The translations under genes and the position numbers were made by a program. A stretch of 64,000 bases of DNA from assembly GCF_009669305.1 (NCBI RefSeq), contig NZ_SADB01000007.1:1-64000 (forward strand), written 5' to 3'. A model generated the notes under the pieces. It was not told the DNA's origin, made no database searches, and saw only the letters and a program-made list of their open reading frames with translations. This document shows, in pieces, positions 35,066-46,780 of this stretch. Position 1 is the first letter of the stretch; each line of letters opens with the position of its first letter. Source of the stretch: Ancylomarina sp. 16SWW S1-10-2 (lineage in GTDB: Bacteria > Bacteroidota > Bacteroidia > Bacteroidales > Marinifilaceae).

Positions 35066-36391
35066 TTAAGCTATTAAATCTCCTTCTACGGAGAAAGCTA
35101 TAGCCGATTTAATTTTGACATTTACAATTTGTCCGATTAAATCTGTGTTATCAGACAAAAATCGCACATTGATTTTTCCTTCAGTTAAACCAGCAAGATA
35201 GCCATCGTGTTTGGCAGCTGCTCTTACCAATACTCTATAAGTTTTATCAATCATGCTATCATTATAGCTTCTTGATGACAATTTTAAGTCCTGAGTTAAA
35301 ACTTGATGTCTATCCTTTTTTGTTTCCAAGGGTATTGAATCGAACCAACGATGACTTAATGCACCTGGTCGAGGCGAATACTTGGCTATATATGCCATAT
35401 TAAAGTCGAATTCTTTCATGGCAGCACGAGTCGCATCAAATTGCTCATCGGTTTCACCTGTAAATCCTACAATAATATCGGTAAATAGGGTTGCTTCAGG
35501 AATTAATCGACGAATAGTTGAAACAGATTGGCGGTATTTTTCAAGACCATGCTTACGGTTCATCGCAATTAAAAGCTTATCGTCGCCAGATTGCAAAGGT
35601 AAGTGTATTTGCTTTGCTAAACATTTATATTGTGAAATTACTTCAATCACTTCATCGGTCATATCGCGTGGGTGTGGTGAGGTGAAATAAACCCAAAATT
35701 CGGTTCCCATTTCATTTCCAATTTCACCAACTTGTCGGAGCAGTTCAGGAAACATGATTTCAGTATCGGGTTTATCTAAACCGTAAGAATTCACGTTTTG
35801 CCCCAATAAGGTAATCGACTTATAGCCTCGTTCAACCAATGATCTAACTTCATTAATAATCTCAACTGAAGGACGAGAAACCTCACGACCTCTGGTATAG
35901 GGTACGGCGCAAAAAGAGCAAAACTTATCACAACCATTCTGAATGGGCACAAAAGCTTCAAAATCCGAAGCATAGTCGGGCTTTACATTCCAAAACTCAG
36001 CAATCTGATCGTTTTGAACATCATAGCCATTTTGAATACCATTGGGTGTTGTAATACCATATTGTTGGATCATCTCAGGCAAATTTGGCAAATCTTTCAT
36101 CTTAAAGATAATGTCAAAAAGCTTCAAAAATTTCTCATGATCAGAAGGCAATACACAGCCAGACACAAATGTGATTAGATTCGTTTTATTCTTCCACTTA
36201 TTCCATTTATGAATCTTAGAATAAACCTTATCTATTGCATTTTGACGAACAGAACAAGCTAGAATACCAATCAAATTAGCGTCTTCTTCCTGCTCCGTAT
36301 AGGTGTAGCCCATTTGTTCAATTACGGTTCTAACACGTTCTCCGTCAGAAGCGTTCATTTGACAACCAAGCGATATAAGATGATATTTCAT
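35066..36391 (-). CDS. miaB: tRNA i6A37 methylthiotransferase MiaB
   Basis: 441 residues. S-L-G-C-Q-M-N-x-S-D-G-E-R (typical of MiaB), L-A-C-S-V-R-Q-N-A and S-G-C-V for the auxiliary cluster, N-G-C-D-K-F-C-S-F-C for the SAM cluster, and a TRAM tail. MiaB adds methylthio to i6A37 of tRNA. The second Cys motif reads L-A-C-S rather than N-T-C-S, a mild change. Upstream in the same strand as mtaB; they probably form an operon. Confidence 0.88.
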   Translation of the reverse strand: MKYHLISLGCQMNASDGERVRTVIEQMGYTYTEQEEDANLIGILACSVRQNAIDKVYSKIHKWNKWKNKTNLITFVSGCVLPSDHEKFLKLFDIIFKMKDLPNLPEMIQQYGITTPNGIQNGYDVQNDQIAEFWNVKPDYASDFEAFVPIQNGCDKFCSFCAVPYTRGREVSRPSVEIINEVRSLVERGYKSITLLGQNVNSYGLDKPDTEIMFPELLRQVGEIGNEMGTEFWVYFTSPHPRDMTDEVIEVISQYKCLAKQIHLPLQSGDDKLLIAMNRKHGLEKYRQSVSTIRRLIPEATLFTDIIVGFTGETDEQFDATRAAMKEFDFNMAYIAKYSPRPGALSHRWFDSIPLETKKDRHQVLTQDLKLSSRSYNDSMIDKTYRVLVRAAAKHDGYLAGLTEGKINVRFLSDNTDLIGQIVNVKIKSAIAFSVEGDLIA

Positions 36392-36516
36392 TTTAATCTG
36401 ATAATGTGATGATTAGTTAAAGCACAGGTGCTAAATACTGCTCTCTGTCATTTTACTAATTCGTAATCTAAAACTAAAAGCCAAACAATACTGACTTATT
36501 TTATTGTACTTGTTTA

Positions 36517-37161
36517 CTAAAAATAAACTTCGGTATGAATAGGACCCAATTTGACACCCTGTTTTTCAAGAATATCATAAGCCTCGTATATCATATGACA
36601 ATTGCCGCAAAGATAACAGATTGTATCAGGTGATACCGGATTTTTTAGAAGATATTCTGTTACGCGTCCGTTAAAATCGCCTGTATTTTCACCTGAAGTA
36701 CACAAAACGTATCGATTCGAGTCGTATGTCTCTTTTTCGTAGGCTTCCTCTTTATGGCGAATGCCATGTAAAAGGGTGTAATCCATTTCTGGATGCGTGT
36801 GTATAAAGCTATGAACAGGAGAGATGCCCGTACCGGTACATATAAACATGAATTTCTTATTTTTCACTTCGTCATCTTTTAAAGAAAAATGTCCGAATGC
36901 GCCATCTATATCAAGCATATCGCCAGGTTTGCACTTTTTAAGTTTCTTCGATAGCAAACCATTTTCAACATCTTTTATAAGAACTTCAATATAATCATCT
37001 TGTTCTGCACTATATATAGAGTATTCTCTACGATCTATGCTACCACTAAAACCTAGGGTTATATATTGTCCTGTTTTGAATGTAAAATTCTTTTTTTCCA
37101 ATCGAATGATATAGGCCGATGGCGTTAGGTGTCGGAGGTTTATGACTTGATGTGATTTCAT
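36517..37161 (-). CDS. Ferredoxin-NAD(P)H reductase-like flavoprotein
   Basis: 214 residues. FAD-binding barrel with R-R-E-Y-S-I-Y-S (the RxYS motif) and G-L-L-S-K-K-L, then the NAD-binding domain with C-T-G-T-G-I-S-P and C-G-N-C-H-M-I-Y near the end (standard position of the NADP-contact loop, here with unusual Cys-Gly-Asn-Cys). Soluble. Partner acceptor unknown. Alone; 125 bp separate it from miaB. Confidence 0.82.
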   Translation of the reverse strand: MKSHQVINLRHLTPSAYIIRLEKKNFTFKTGQYITLGFSGSIDRREYSIYSAEQDDYIEVLIKDVENGLLSKKLKKCKPGDMLDIDGAFGHFSLKDDEVKNKKFMFICTGTGISPVHSFIHTHPEMDYTLLHGIRHKEEAYEKETYDSNRYVLCTSGENTGDFNGRVTEYLLKNPVSPDTICYLCGNCHMIYEAYDILEKQGVKLGPIHTEVYF

Positions 37162-37422
37162 TTATTTTGTTTCTTGCTTATTATTAAATAGAGCTGTATT
37201 CGTATTGATATATATTATATGGAATCAATAAAAATAGAGTTTCGCAAAATAAGATGTTTTTATCCGAAATAACAAATGCTTGAAGACTTTTGTGATGATG
37301 ATAAGCGTTGTTATTTATCTGAGTGTGGGAGTGAAGCGATAAAGGATGTAATTGCAATTGAGCTTAAGGCAGAGTACAATCAATAATAGAACTGTTCTTA
37401 ATATTAGCACGTAAGATTTTTT

Positions 37423-37464
37423 ATGAGATTGCCACGCCTTCGTTCCTCAGACTCGCAATGACAA
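37423..37464 (+). repeat. Short intergenic repeat, GTCATTGCGAG-type
   Basis: ATGAGATTGCCACGCCTTCG followed by TTCCTCAGACTCGCAATGACA. The same family recurs at 61941-61979, 62121-62162 and 62205-62243. 37162-37422 shows no gene I would support. Confidence 0.65.
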
Positions 37465-37470
37465 TTCGTC

Positions 37471-37893
37471 TTAGTCCTCCAAGTTTGGATTTCTCCTTCG
37501 CGACTTTTTTTCAGAACCCAATCGTTTAGTTTGCAATCGTCTTTCGCGAGCGCCACGAGTTGGTTTTGTTGGTCTACGCTTTTTTATTGGTGTAAAGACT
37601 TGAGTAAGCAAATCGAAGAATTTTTCGATGGCTGCTTGTTTATTCTTTAATTGAGAACGATCGGCTTGTACGACGATACTAAGAACACCTTCATTATTAA
37701 TACGAGTTATAAGCTTCGCTGATAGTTTGGTCTTATCATCATCACTTAATATCTGAGAATCTCTCACATTAAAACGTAACTCTACCCGCGAACTTACTTT
37801 GTTCACATGTTGCCCACCAGGTCCACTGCTGCGTGAAGTCTGAAATTTGAACTCTCTAAAGAAAGTATTTCTATCGGTAATAGGTAGTCTCAT
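37471..37893 (-). CDS. arfB: Peptidyl-tRNA hydrolase ArfB
   Basis: 140 residues. S-S-G-P-G-G-Q-H-V-N-K-V-S-S carries the catalytic GGQ of the release-factor family, and the C-terminus is a basic tail (K-K-R-R-P-T-K-P, R-R-L-Q-T-K-R). This is the size and layout of ArfB/YaeJ, which rescues ribosomes stalled on non-stop mRNA by entering the empty mRNA channel with its tail. Confidence 0.92.
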   Translation of the reverse strand: MRLPITDRNTFFREFKFQTSRSSGPGGQHVNKVSSRVELRFNVRDSQILSDDDKTKLSAKLITRINNEGVLSIVVQADRSQLKNKQAAIEKFFDLLTQVFTPIKKRRPTKPTRGARERRLQTKRLGSEKKSRRRNPNLED

Positions 37894-38031
37894 GATTTTA
37901 AATAGAACGTATTAATTGAGTTTGATGGGTTAAAAGTACAAAAGTATAATTTTGAATGAATAGATAAGGCAAAAGAAAACCAGTTAGTAGAGAAATTAAA
38001 CTAACTGGTTTCCTATTTTGAGATATAAAAT

Positions 38032-39840
38032 CTAACTTTTTAGGTTCTCAATTAAACCATCTGATTCAACATCATCGGATGCTAAATTAGTAGCTGTTTC
38101 AATTATAGCTAAATGTGAATAGGCTTGAGGGAAATTTCCTAGCAAGCCTTTTGTCTTAAAGTCAATATCCTCAGAAAATAAACCGAGATGATTGGAATAA
38201 CTCAGTAGGATGTTGAATTTTTCTCTCGCTTCTTTCTTTCTTCCAATTTTGAATAAACTATTTATCAACCAAAAAGAACAAATTGTAAAAGCAGATTTTG
38301 GTGTACCAAAGTCATCGGTATTCTTATAGCGGAACATTAATCCATCATGTTCTAGTTCTTCTTGGATGGTAAGTACCGTAGAAATATATTTTTTATCATC
38401 AGCCTCTATAAAACCATAGCTCTCCATTAATAAAACCGATGCATCGAGGTCCTCAGAACCATAATGTTGAGTAAATGCCTGTTTCTTTTCGCTCCAAGCA
38501 TTTTTCATGATATTCTTTTTAACAGCATCACGATAAGAAGCCCATTTGTCCATATAATAGTCATCCTCAAGGAGTTTTGCAATTTTAACTGCACGGTCGA
38601 AAGCGACCCAACACATCACCTTACTAAAGGTAAAATGAAGACTTTTTCCTCTAATTTCCCATATACCACGATCAGGTTTACGCCAATTTTGCTCCACAAC
38701 TTTTACAATACTTCTTACAATAGTGTAAAGTTCTTCGGTATGTAGTAACGAATTTTCAAATAATTCGAATTGCTGATGAATTAAATCCAGAAGAATGCCG
38801 TAAATATCATTCTGTTTTTGCTTATAAGCTGCATTACCAACGCGAACTGGTTTTGAATCTTGATAACCAGCCAAATGCTCCAATTCGTACTCAGAGAGTT
38901 TTTTCTCACCATTAATGCCATACATAATCTGGATTTTCTCTCTTTTTTCTGGAATAATATCCATAATGAAATCGAGATAACGTTTGGCAACATTATAATG
39001 ACCCAATTGAGTTAGGATTTTTACAACCATAGAGCCATCTCGTATCCAACAAAAGCGATAATCCCAGTTGCGTACTTCTCCAATGGTTTCTGGTAAGGAT
39101 GTGGTTAAAGCAGCTAACACGGCACCCGTTTTTTGATAGCTTAACAATTTTAAAACCAAAGCTGATCGTCCCATTTCTTCAGCATACCTTGAGTGAACCT
39201 GAGTCTTTTCTGACCAATTCAACCAATATGTTTTGGTCCTTTGCATCACCAGGTAAATTCTATCATAAGTTTGCTTTAGTAATTTTTGATTATAGGTTAC
39301 TAAGCAAAATTCATGCTTATAGAGACTAATAACTTCTTGATTTAAGATCGATTCACAATCAAAACTGGTATACAAATAAAGTGAATCATAGGTTCCAGAT
39401 GTTGTATAGGATTTTATAAATTCAGATTTAGCTATTTTATTTTTAGTTTCATTTCGCGCATAATCCAATTTCGGATTGTAAATAATACGAAAAGTAGGTC
39501 TTCCTTTGATATGTTTAAAATACCTAACAAAATCTGGTGGTGCAAAATAGTTGCTGTTATCAGTAATATACCTAGGCATAAAATCGATTAGTTCAAACAC
39601 ACCATCTTCACATATAAAACAGGTATGCAGTAGGTTAGTGTTTTTTTTATAGTATTGAACTGTGCGAATAAGTTTCTCTGGTTTAACTTCAAAACTTCCA
39701 CCTTTTTCACTATCGAGAAGTTTTGCAAATGCTGATGAAGAATCGAATTGAGGTAAACACATCCAGTCTAAAGATCCATTTTCTGACACCATTGCCGCAG
39801 AACGACAATTTCCGACTACACCATAATTTAAATTTTTCAT
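38032..39840 (-). CDS. Glycoside hydrolase family 15 protein (trehalase/glucoamylase-like)
   Basis: 602 residues, no signal peptide. N-terminal beta-sandwich (G-V-V-G-N-C-R-S-A-A-M-V ... S-L-D-W-M-C-L-P) and an (alpha/alpha)6 barrel with R-N-W-D-Y-R-F-C-W-I-R-D-G-S and an acidic patch near the end. Cytoplasmic GH15 of this type includes trehalases. Divergent from an OtsA-OtsB fusion 101 bp away, so trehalose is the likely substrate. Glucoamylase on other alpha-glucosides cannot be excluded. Confidence 0.85.
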   Translation of the reverse strand: MKNLNYGVVGNCRSAAMVSENGSLDWMCLPQFDSSSAFAKLLDSEKGGSFEVKPEKLIRTVQYYKKNTNLLHTCFICEDGVFELIDFMPRYITDNSNYFAPPDFVRYFKHIKGRPTFRIIYNPKLDYARNETKNKIAKSEFIKSYTTSGTYDSLYLYTSFDCESILNQEVISLYKHEFCLVTYNQKLLKQTYDRIYLVMQRTKTYWLNWSEKTQVHSRYAEEMGRSALVLKLLSYQKTGAVLAALTTSLPETIGEVRNWDYRFCWIRDGSMVVKILTQLGHYNVAKRYLDFIMDIIPEKREKIQIMYGINGEKKLSEYELEHLAGYQDSKPVRVGNAAYKQKQNDIYGILLDLIHQQFELFENSLLHTEELYTIVRSIVKVVEQNWRKPDRGIWEIRGKSLHFTFSKVMCWVAFDRAVKIAKLLEDDYYMDKWASYRDAVKKNIMKNAWSEKKQAFTQHYGSEDLDASVLLMESYGFIEADDKKYISTVLTIQEELEHDGLMFRYKNTDDFGTPKSAFTICSFWLINSLFKIGRKKEAREKFNILLSYSNHLGLFSEDIDFKTKGLLGNFPQAYSHLAIIETATNLASDDVESDGLIENLKS

Positions 39841-39941
39841 AAAAAAAGATTACTTTAGTAAATGGTCACGTAACAAGTTCTAAAAAAACTAATTTTTCAT
39901 GACTTTAACCAAATATATTAGCAAAATAAAACCATTTATTT

Positions 39942-42149
39942 ATGAATAGAATCCATATCGTTTCAAATAGACTCCCATTTAGTATTAATGTGGATAACGA
40001 AAAAATTGATCTTATTCCCAGTGTTGGCGGGCTAGCCACTGGTATGAGATCTGTATATAAAGAGTATAATGGTAAATGGATAGGATGGCCCGGTTTGCCT
40101 AGTGATGATATCGACGAAAATTTATCTAATAAAATAGATACAGAGTTAGAAAAGGAAGATTGTGTTCCAGTTCATCTTACTAAAGAAGAGGTCGATTTAT
40201 ATTACGATGGGTTTAGTAATCGAACAATTTGGCCCTTATTCCATTACTTTGCACAATATATCGACTATGATCCTAAGCTTTGGGAATCTTTTGTTAGCGT
40301 GAATCAGAAATTTGCTGATAAAGCTATTGAAACTTTAGAAGAAGGTGATACTATTTGGATTCATGATTATCAATTACTCTTGGTTCCTGAAATGATTAAA
40401 TCGAAAAGACCTGGCGTTACTGTTGGTTTTTTCTTACACATACCTTTCCCTTCATTTGAGGTTTTTCGAATTCTACCCTGGCGTAAAGAGTTGATTCAAG
40501 GAATGCTAGGAGCCGATTTAATTGGATTCCATACCTATGATTATCAACGTCACTTTTTTAGTTCTGTACGTCGATTAATGGGTTATGAAATTTCTTTTAA
40601 TCAAATTCAAATTGAAGATAGAATTATTATTGTGGATGCCTTTCCAATGGGAATCGACTACGATAAATTTAAAAATGCAGCGATAGATATTGTTCAAAAA
40701 CCACTTCAAGAAAAATCCGAGCTTCATCGCGAGTTGGAGAAATACTTCTTACTTTCTCCCGATAGAAAATTGGTTTTATCAATTGATAGGTTAGATTACT
40801 CGAAAGGAATTCCAAATCGATTAAAAGCATTTGCAGAATTTCTTGAAAAATACCCTGAATTTGTAGGGAAAGTGACTTTAATAATGCTTGCGGTACCATC
40901 TCGAGGTACGGTTGAACATTATATTAATCTTAAAAGCGAGGTTGATGAGTTAGTTGGAAAGGTAAACGGTCAATTTGGAAACATTAATTATACTCCAGTT
41001 TGGTATTTCTACCGTTCTATGCCATTCGAAAGTTTAATAGAATTGTACAGCTCATGCGATGTGTGCCTTGTAACACCAGTTCGTGATGGAATGAATTTAG
41101 TTGCCAAGGAATATGTAGCATCTAGAACGAATCATACGGGTGTGATTATTTTAAGTGAAATGGCTGGTGTTGTTAAAGAAATGGGAGAGGCCTTGATTAT
41201 TAATCCCAATAATACCAACGAAATTGCTGATAGTATTCAACAAGCATTAACCATGTCTCTTGAAGAACAGCGAGAACGTATGGTTTTTCTTCAAGATAGA
41301 ATTAAACGTTACGATGTTTTCAAATGGGCTAGTGAATTTGTAGATTCACTTGGCAAGGTTCAAAAAATTCAGCATTCTTTACACGCTAAACGAGTTAATA
41401 CTCATATAATGGAGAAAATTCAGTCTAGTTATAAGAATTCAAAGATGCGTGCTATTTTCTTGGATTATGATGGAACATTAACTGGATTTAAAAAGAAACC
41501 TAATGATGCATGCCCCGACAAAGAATTACATGAATTGCTTTATAAGTTAGAAGCCGATCCAAAAAATATAATTACCATTATTAGCGGTAGAGATAGAGAA
41601 AGTCTTGAGAATTGGTTCGAAGGGCACAAAATAAATTTCATTGTAGAGCATGGGGTTTGGAGTAAGAAATTTGGTAAGGAATGGAAAATGCTTACCAATG
41701 CAACGGATACATGGAAGTCGAGTATACAACCAATTCTTGAGTCTTTTGTTGACAGAACTCCAGGGACATTTATCGAAGAAAAGAATTATTCCTTAGTTTG
41801 GCATTTTAGAAAAGCAGAACCAGAACAAGCCGAATTAAGAGCCAATGAACTAAAGGATGAACTAAGAACGATGATCGCTAATCACAATCTGGAAATTTTG
41901 GAAGGAAATAAAGTGATTGAGGTTAAGACTGGTGGTATTAATAAAGGTATAGCTGCATTGCAATTTATTAAGAATAAATCGTTCGATTTTATTCTTGCTA
42001 TGGGCGATGACTGGACCGATGAATACATGTTTAGGGAATTACCCGAAACAGCTTACACCATTAAAGTTGGTTTAACACACACTGCAGCCAACTATAAAGT
42101 TGAGTCGGTGAGTGGCGTTCGCACTTTCTTAGCTAAATTGGAAGAATAA
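39942..42149 (+). CDS. Bifunctional trehalose-6-phosphate synthase / phosphatase (OtsA-OtsB fusion)
   Basis: 735 residues. Residues 1-~470: GT20 synthase with S-N-R-L-P, G-G-L-A-T-G, I-H-D-Y-Q-L-L-L-V-P, H-I-P-F-P, R-L-D-Y-S-K-G-I and V-T-P-V-R-D-G-M-N-L-V-A-K-E. Residues ~490-735: HAD phosphatase with F-L-D-Y-D-G-T-L-T, S-G-R-D and G-D-D-W-T-D-E. The first domain makes trehalose-6-phosphate from UDP-glucose and glucose-6-phosphate; the second dephosphorylates it. Both sites look intact, so the full path to trehalose is in one chain. Confidence 0.93.
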   Translation: MNRIHIVSNRLPFSINVDNEKIDLIPSVGGLATGMRSVYKEYNGKWIGWPGLPSDDIDENLSNKIDTELEKEDCVPVHLTKEEVDLYYDGFSNRTIWPLFHYFAQYIDYDPKLWESFVSVNQKFADKAIETLEEGDTIWIHDYQLLLVPEMIKSKRPGVTVGFFLHIPFPSFEVFRILPWRKELIQGMLGADLIGFHTYDYQRHFFSSVRRLMGYEISFNQIQIEDRIIIVDAFPMGIDYDKFKNAAIDIVQKPLQEKSELHRELEKYFLLSPDRKLVLSIDRLDYSKGIPNRLKAFAEFLEKYPEFVGKVTLIMLAVPSRGTVEHYINLKSEVDELVGKVNGQFGNINYTPVWYFYRSMPFESLIELYSSCDVCLVTPVRDGMNLVAKEYVASRTNHTGVIILSEMAGVVKEMGEALIINPNNTNEIADSIQQALTMSLEEQRERMVFLQDRIKRYDVFKWASEFVDSLGKVQKIQHSLHAKRVNTHIMEKIQSSYKNSKMRAIFLDYDGTLTGFKKKPNDACPDKELHELLYKLEADPKNIITIISGRDRESLENWFEGHKINFIVEHGVWSKKFGKEWKMLTNATDTWKSSIQPILESFVDRTPGTFIEEKNYSLVWHFRKAEPEQAELRANELKDELRTMIANHNLEILEGNKVIEVKTGGINKGIAALQFIKNKSFDFILAMGDDWTDEYMFRELPETAYTIKVGLTHTAANYKVESVSGVRTFLAKLEE

Positions 42150-42169
42150 AATAATAAATAGCATTTTTT

Positions 42170-42200
42170 AGGCGACATGATTATTCATGTCGCCTTTCTT
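42170..42200 (+). terminator. Rho-independent terminator
   Basis: AGGCGACATGA and TCATGTCGCCT with a 4-nt loop, then TTCTT. Placed between otsAB and the convergent lactonase gene. Confidence 0.8.
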
Positions 42201-42224
42201 ATGTCTATATATTTCTTGTGTTTC

Positions 42225-43343
42225 CTAAAATAAGATGCATACTGGGCTATAAGCCTCAATTTGGTCAACATATTCTAATAAACCAGTTTTTTTATCACGT
42301 TTAAATGAAACGATATTATTTGTATGTCGATTTGCAACGAGTAAATAGTTTTCATCAGGAGACAGTGAAAAATTACGTGGCCACTTGCCATGAGTAGATA
42401 CATGATCCAATAGATTTAGAGATCCATCATTTTTATTGATCTTATAAATAACAAGGCTATTATGTCCTCTATTTGATGCATATAAGAAGTTTCCGTCTGA
42501 CGAAATATGAATATCAGCTGGAGCATTAGCTTCGGTATAAGTTTTAGGTAAAGTTGAATAAGAAAGACCCATTTTATATTGATTATTATCTGCTTTCAGT
42601 ATTAGGCTTATAGTACTATTGAGTTCATTTATAACATAAATCCATTTGTTATTAGGATGAAATGCCAAATGTCGTGGTCCAGCTCCGTCATCCATCTTTA
42701 GTTTATATGGATCTTTAGCCTGAAATTTATTAAGGTTCGTATCAAGTTGAGAAAACCAGAGCTCATTGGTTCCCAAATCTATAGAAATAACATCATTGTT
42801 TGAGGATTCGAACCAAACAGAATGGGCATGCGGTTCTTGTTGTCTGTCACCAATACCTTTACCACTGTGCTGTTGAATATCAAGTAAATCAGATAATTCT
42901 CCTTTTTTATCTAGCTTTAGTAAACCAATATTACCACCTGTATAATTGGCTGTTAAAACATATCCCTCAGCATTTATATTTACAAAGCAAGGATGAGCTC
43001 CACCTGTTGTACTTTTACTTTTAAACGAAAGGCTATCATTTAAAATGGAAAAAGATTCAATTGTACCTACTTCATCATCATTGCTAATTTCATTAACAGC
43101 TAGTAAGTATTGTTTGTTATCACTCATGGCTAAAAAAGAAGGATTCTCAGACTTTGCAACTAAACCTATTGGTTTAATGTGTCCATCTTTTTGCAGTACG
43201 TATTTATAAATACCTTCACTTTCTTTATCGGTATATGTACCCACGTAAAAAGAATAATTGTTGCTGTCTTGCTTCATTTCTTTGTTATTTGTTTTACATC
43301 CTGTTAAAAGAACAAGGATTATACAAATGATTTGGTATTGCAT
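42225..43343 (-). CDS. Lactonase family lipoprotein (6-phosphogluconolactonase-like beta-propeller)
   Basis: About 372 residues from the ATG at 43343; that start gives a clean lipoprotein signal (I-I-L-V-L-L-T-G-C with lipobox Cys), while the earlier in-frame ATG does not. Seven-bladed propeller of the YbhE/lactonase type: F-Y-V-G-T-Y-T at the start, P-H-A-H-S-V, G-A-G-P-R-H-L-A-F-H-P-N and N-R-G-H-N-S-L. Although relatives are cytoplasmic 6-phosphogluconolactonases, a lipoprotein form would act in the periplasm on another lactone. 31 bp after the CNNM gene, same strand. Confidence 0.85.
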   Translation of the reverse strand: MQYQIICIILVLLTGCKTNNKEMKQDSNNYSFYVGTYTDKESEGIYKYVLQKDGHIKPIGLVAKSENPSFLAMSDNKQYLLAVNEISNDDEVGTIESFSILNDSLSFKSKSTTGGAHPCFVNINAEGYVLTANYTGGNIGLLKLDKKGELSDLLDIQQHSGKGIGDRQQEPHAHSVWFESSNNDVISIDLGTNELWFSQLDTNLNKFQAKDPYKLKMDDGAGPRHLAFHPNNKWIYVINELNSTISLILKADNNQYKMGLSYSTLPKTYTEANAPADIHISSDGNFLYASNRGHNSLVIYKINKNDGSLNLLDHVSTHGKWPRNFSLSPDENYLLVANRHTNNIVSFKRDKKTGLLEYVDQIEAYSPVCILF

Positions 43344-43374
43344 AGGTGTATAATTTAAAATTCTATTTGGTAAT

Positions 43375-44439
43375 TTAGAAATTTGATTCATCTGATGTAT
43401 TCAGAATGTCAAATTTAGCTTTACGTTTTGCCCAACGTTCTCTGACATATTGTTGCATGTCGGTAATTTTATCTCTTTCATCCAGAATTTCAACACCTAA
43501 AATGCTTTCAATAACATCTTCCATAGTTACAATACCATCCATACCACCATATTCATCTATTATAAGGGCAATATGTTCTTTCTTTTTGAGTAAGGTTTCC
43601 CATAGTTTGAGAAGTGTTTGAAATTCATGAACAATCACAATTTCGCGACTAATATCTTTTAGCTTTAAGTTTTTCTTTTGTTCAGCAAGTTTTTCGAATA
43701 CGGTTTGACGAAAAACGTAACCTGTGATATTTTCAATATTATCATTATATATTGGGATTCGGGAGTAATATAGAAAATCCTTATTCGCTAGAAAATCTTC
43801 TAGTAACATGTTTTCATCGGCAGCAACAACAACGACTCTAGGTGTCATTATTTCTGTTACTTTAATGGCTTTAAGTTTTATTAAATTTTGGAGAATCATA
43901 TTTTCAGACTCTTTAAAAACACCTTCTTCGGTACCAATATCGGCCATAACAGATATTTCTTCTCTACTTACAGAAACATCTTTAGAACTCTTAGAGAACA
44001 TCTTAGTGAGATATACCGACATAATGACTAGTGGATAGCAAATAAGGACCATAGCATTCATAATAAGTCCAGATGTAAGCGCTATTCGCCTCCAATAAGT
44101 GGCTCCAATAGTTTTAGGTATTATTTCTGAAAAAATCAATATCAAAAAAGTCAGAATTGCTGAAATTATTCCAAAGTAAACTTCGCCATAAATACGTGTA
44201 GCCTCAGCTCCAACACCAGCAGCACCAATCGTATGTGCAATGGTATTTAACGAAAGAATAGCTGCGAGTGGTTTTTCAACTTGGTTTTTAAGTTTTATAA
44301 AAACATCTGCTGATTTATAACCTTTTTTTTGCTTCACCACCAAAAAAGACATTGGCGTGGAAAGTAAGACTGATTCCATTATAGAACACAGAAATGATAT
44401 AAAAATGGCTAAACAGAGATAGGCTAAAAGAAGAAACAT
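43375..44439 (-). CDS. CNNM/CorC-type transporter, DUF21 + CBS, short form
   Basis: 354 residues. Four helices of a DUF21/CNNM domain, then a CBS pair (M-T-P-R-V-V-V-V, then I-I-D-E-Y-G-G-M-D-G-I-V-T-M-E-D). The usual CorC/HlyC C-terminal domain is absent: the protein ends soon after the second CBS motif. The family is linked to Mg2+/Co2+ or Na+ transport. Upstream partner in transcription with the lactonase gene. Confidence 0.85.
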   Translation of the reverse strand: MFLLLAYLCLAIFISFLCSIMESVLLSTPMSFLVVKQKKGYKSADVFIKLKNQVEKPLAAILSLNTIAHTIGAAGVGAEATRIYGEVYFGIISAILTFLILIFSEIIPKTIGATYWRRIALTSGLIMNAMVLICYPLVIMSVYLTKMFSKSSKDVSVSREEISVMADIGTEEGVFKESENMILQNLIKLKAIKVTEIMTPRVVVVAADENMLLEDFLANKDFLYYSRIPIYNDNIENITGYVFRQTVFEKLAEQKKNLKLKDISREIVIVHEFQTLLKLWETLLKKKEHIALIIDEYGGMDGIVTMEDVIESILGVEILDERDKITDMQQYVRERWAKRKAKFDILNTSDESNF

Positions 44440-44557
44440 CGGATTTTAATATTTATAAATTTATTGAATCTTTAATAATTTGAGATAAAACATATTTTAA
44501 TCAAACTATTTTATAAAGATAACTAAGACTTGATATAATTCCCTCAAAAATCATTTC

Positions 44558-44595
44558 AAAAAAAAATCCTCCATGACAATAAAGTCAAAGAGGAT
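44558..44595 (-). terminator. Terminator of the ABC-F gene (imperfect stem)
   Basis: ATCCTCCATGAC and GTCAAAGAGGAT pair with two mismatches; read on the minus strand a long T-run follows. About 20 bp past the stop of the ABC-F gene. Confidence 0.65.
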
Positions 44596-44615
44596 AATTA
44601 TATATATTGTATAGC

Positions 44616-46352
<1,737 letters not shown>

Positions 46353-46579
46353 TTAAGTTTTAAAAGTAATTTTAAAGCTATGAAATTTTTTATTTATTGA
46401 TCTGCAAAATTAAGAATAATAGATTTAAATATAGCATATCTGAAAGAAGATTTTTTTTAGATGAATTTAGGAAATAAAGAGATGCCTAAATCAAACTTGA
46501 AACTAACTTATTTTTAAGCAAATAGGGACTGATAAGATATATCTTCAAATGAAGTCCTTACATTTTGTTTAAAATAGCT

Positions 46580-46610
46580 TATATTTGTTCGTCAATTTTT
46601 GATGAACAAA
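46580..46610 (+). promoter_or_regulatory. -7 element and inverted repeat upstream of fabG
   Basis: TATATTTG (46580-46587) fits the -7 consensus TAnnTTTG. Overlapping it, TTTGTTCGTCAA (46584-46595) and TTGATGAACAAA (46599-46610) form a 12-bp inverted repeat with one mismatch and a 3-nt loop, covering the expected transcription start. It could be an operator or a 5' hairpin. No good -33 element at the ideal spacing. The remainder of 46230-46780 has no gene. Confidence 0.5.
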
Positions 46611-46780
46611 AAGGGATAGGGGGTTTTTATATGTTCATAAGAGCTTAAAAATCAACTCGTAAAATGTAATAATTTTTAATTATTGAGATAATATACAGCA
46701 TTTTTGTACTGTGTACAATTAATTAAGCATGATTTATTATCCTTAATTTAATTAGGTTCTCATGTCTAAAATATTCTAAA

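Noticed and set aside
37276-37386. 36-codon plus-strand frame starting M-L-E-D-F-C
   Set aside because: Too short to judge, no family, no clear promoter; could be real but not supportable.
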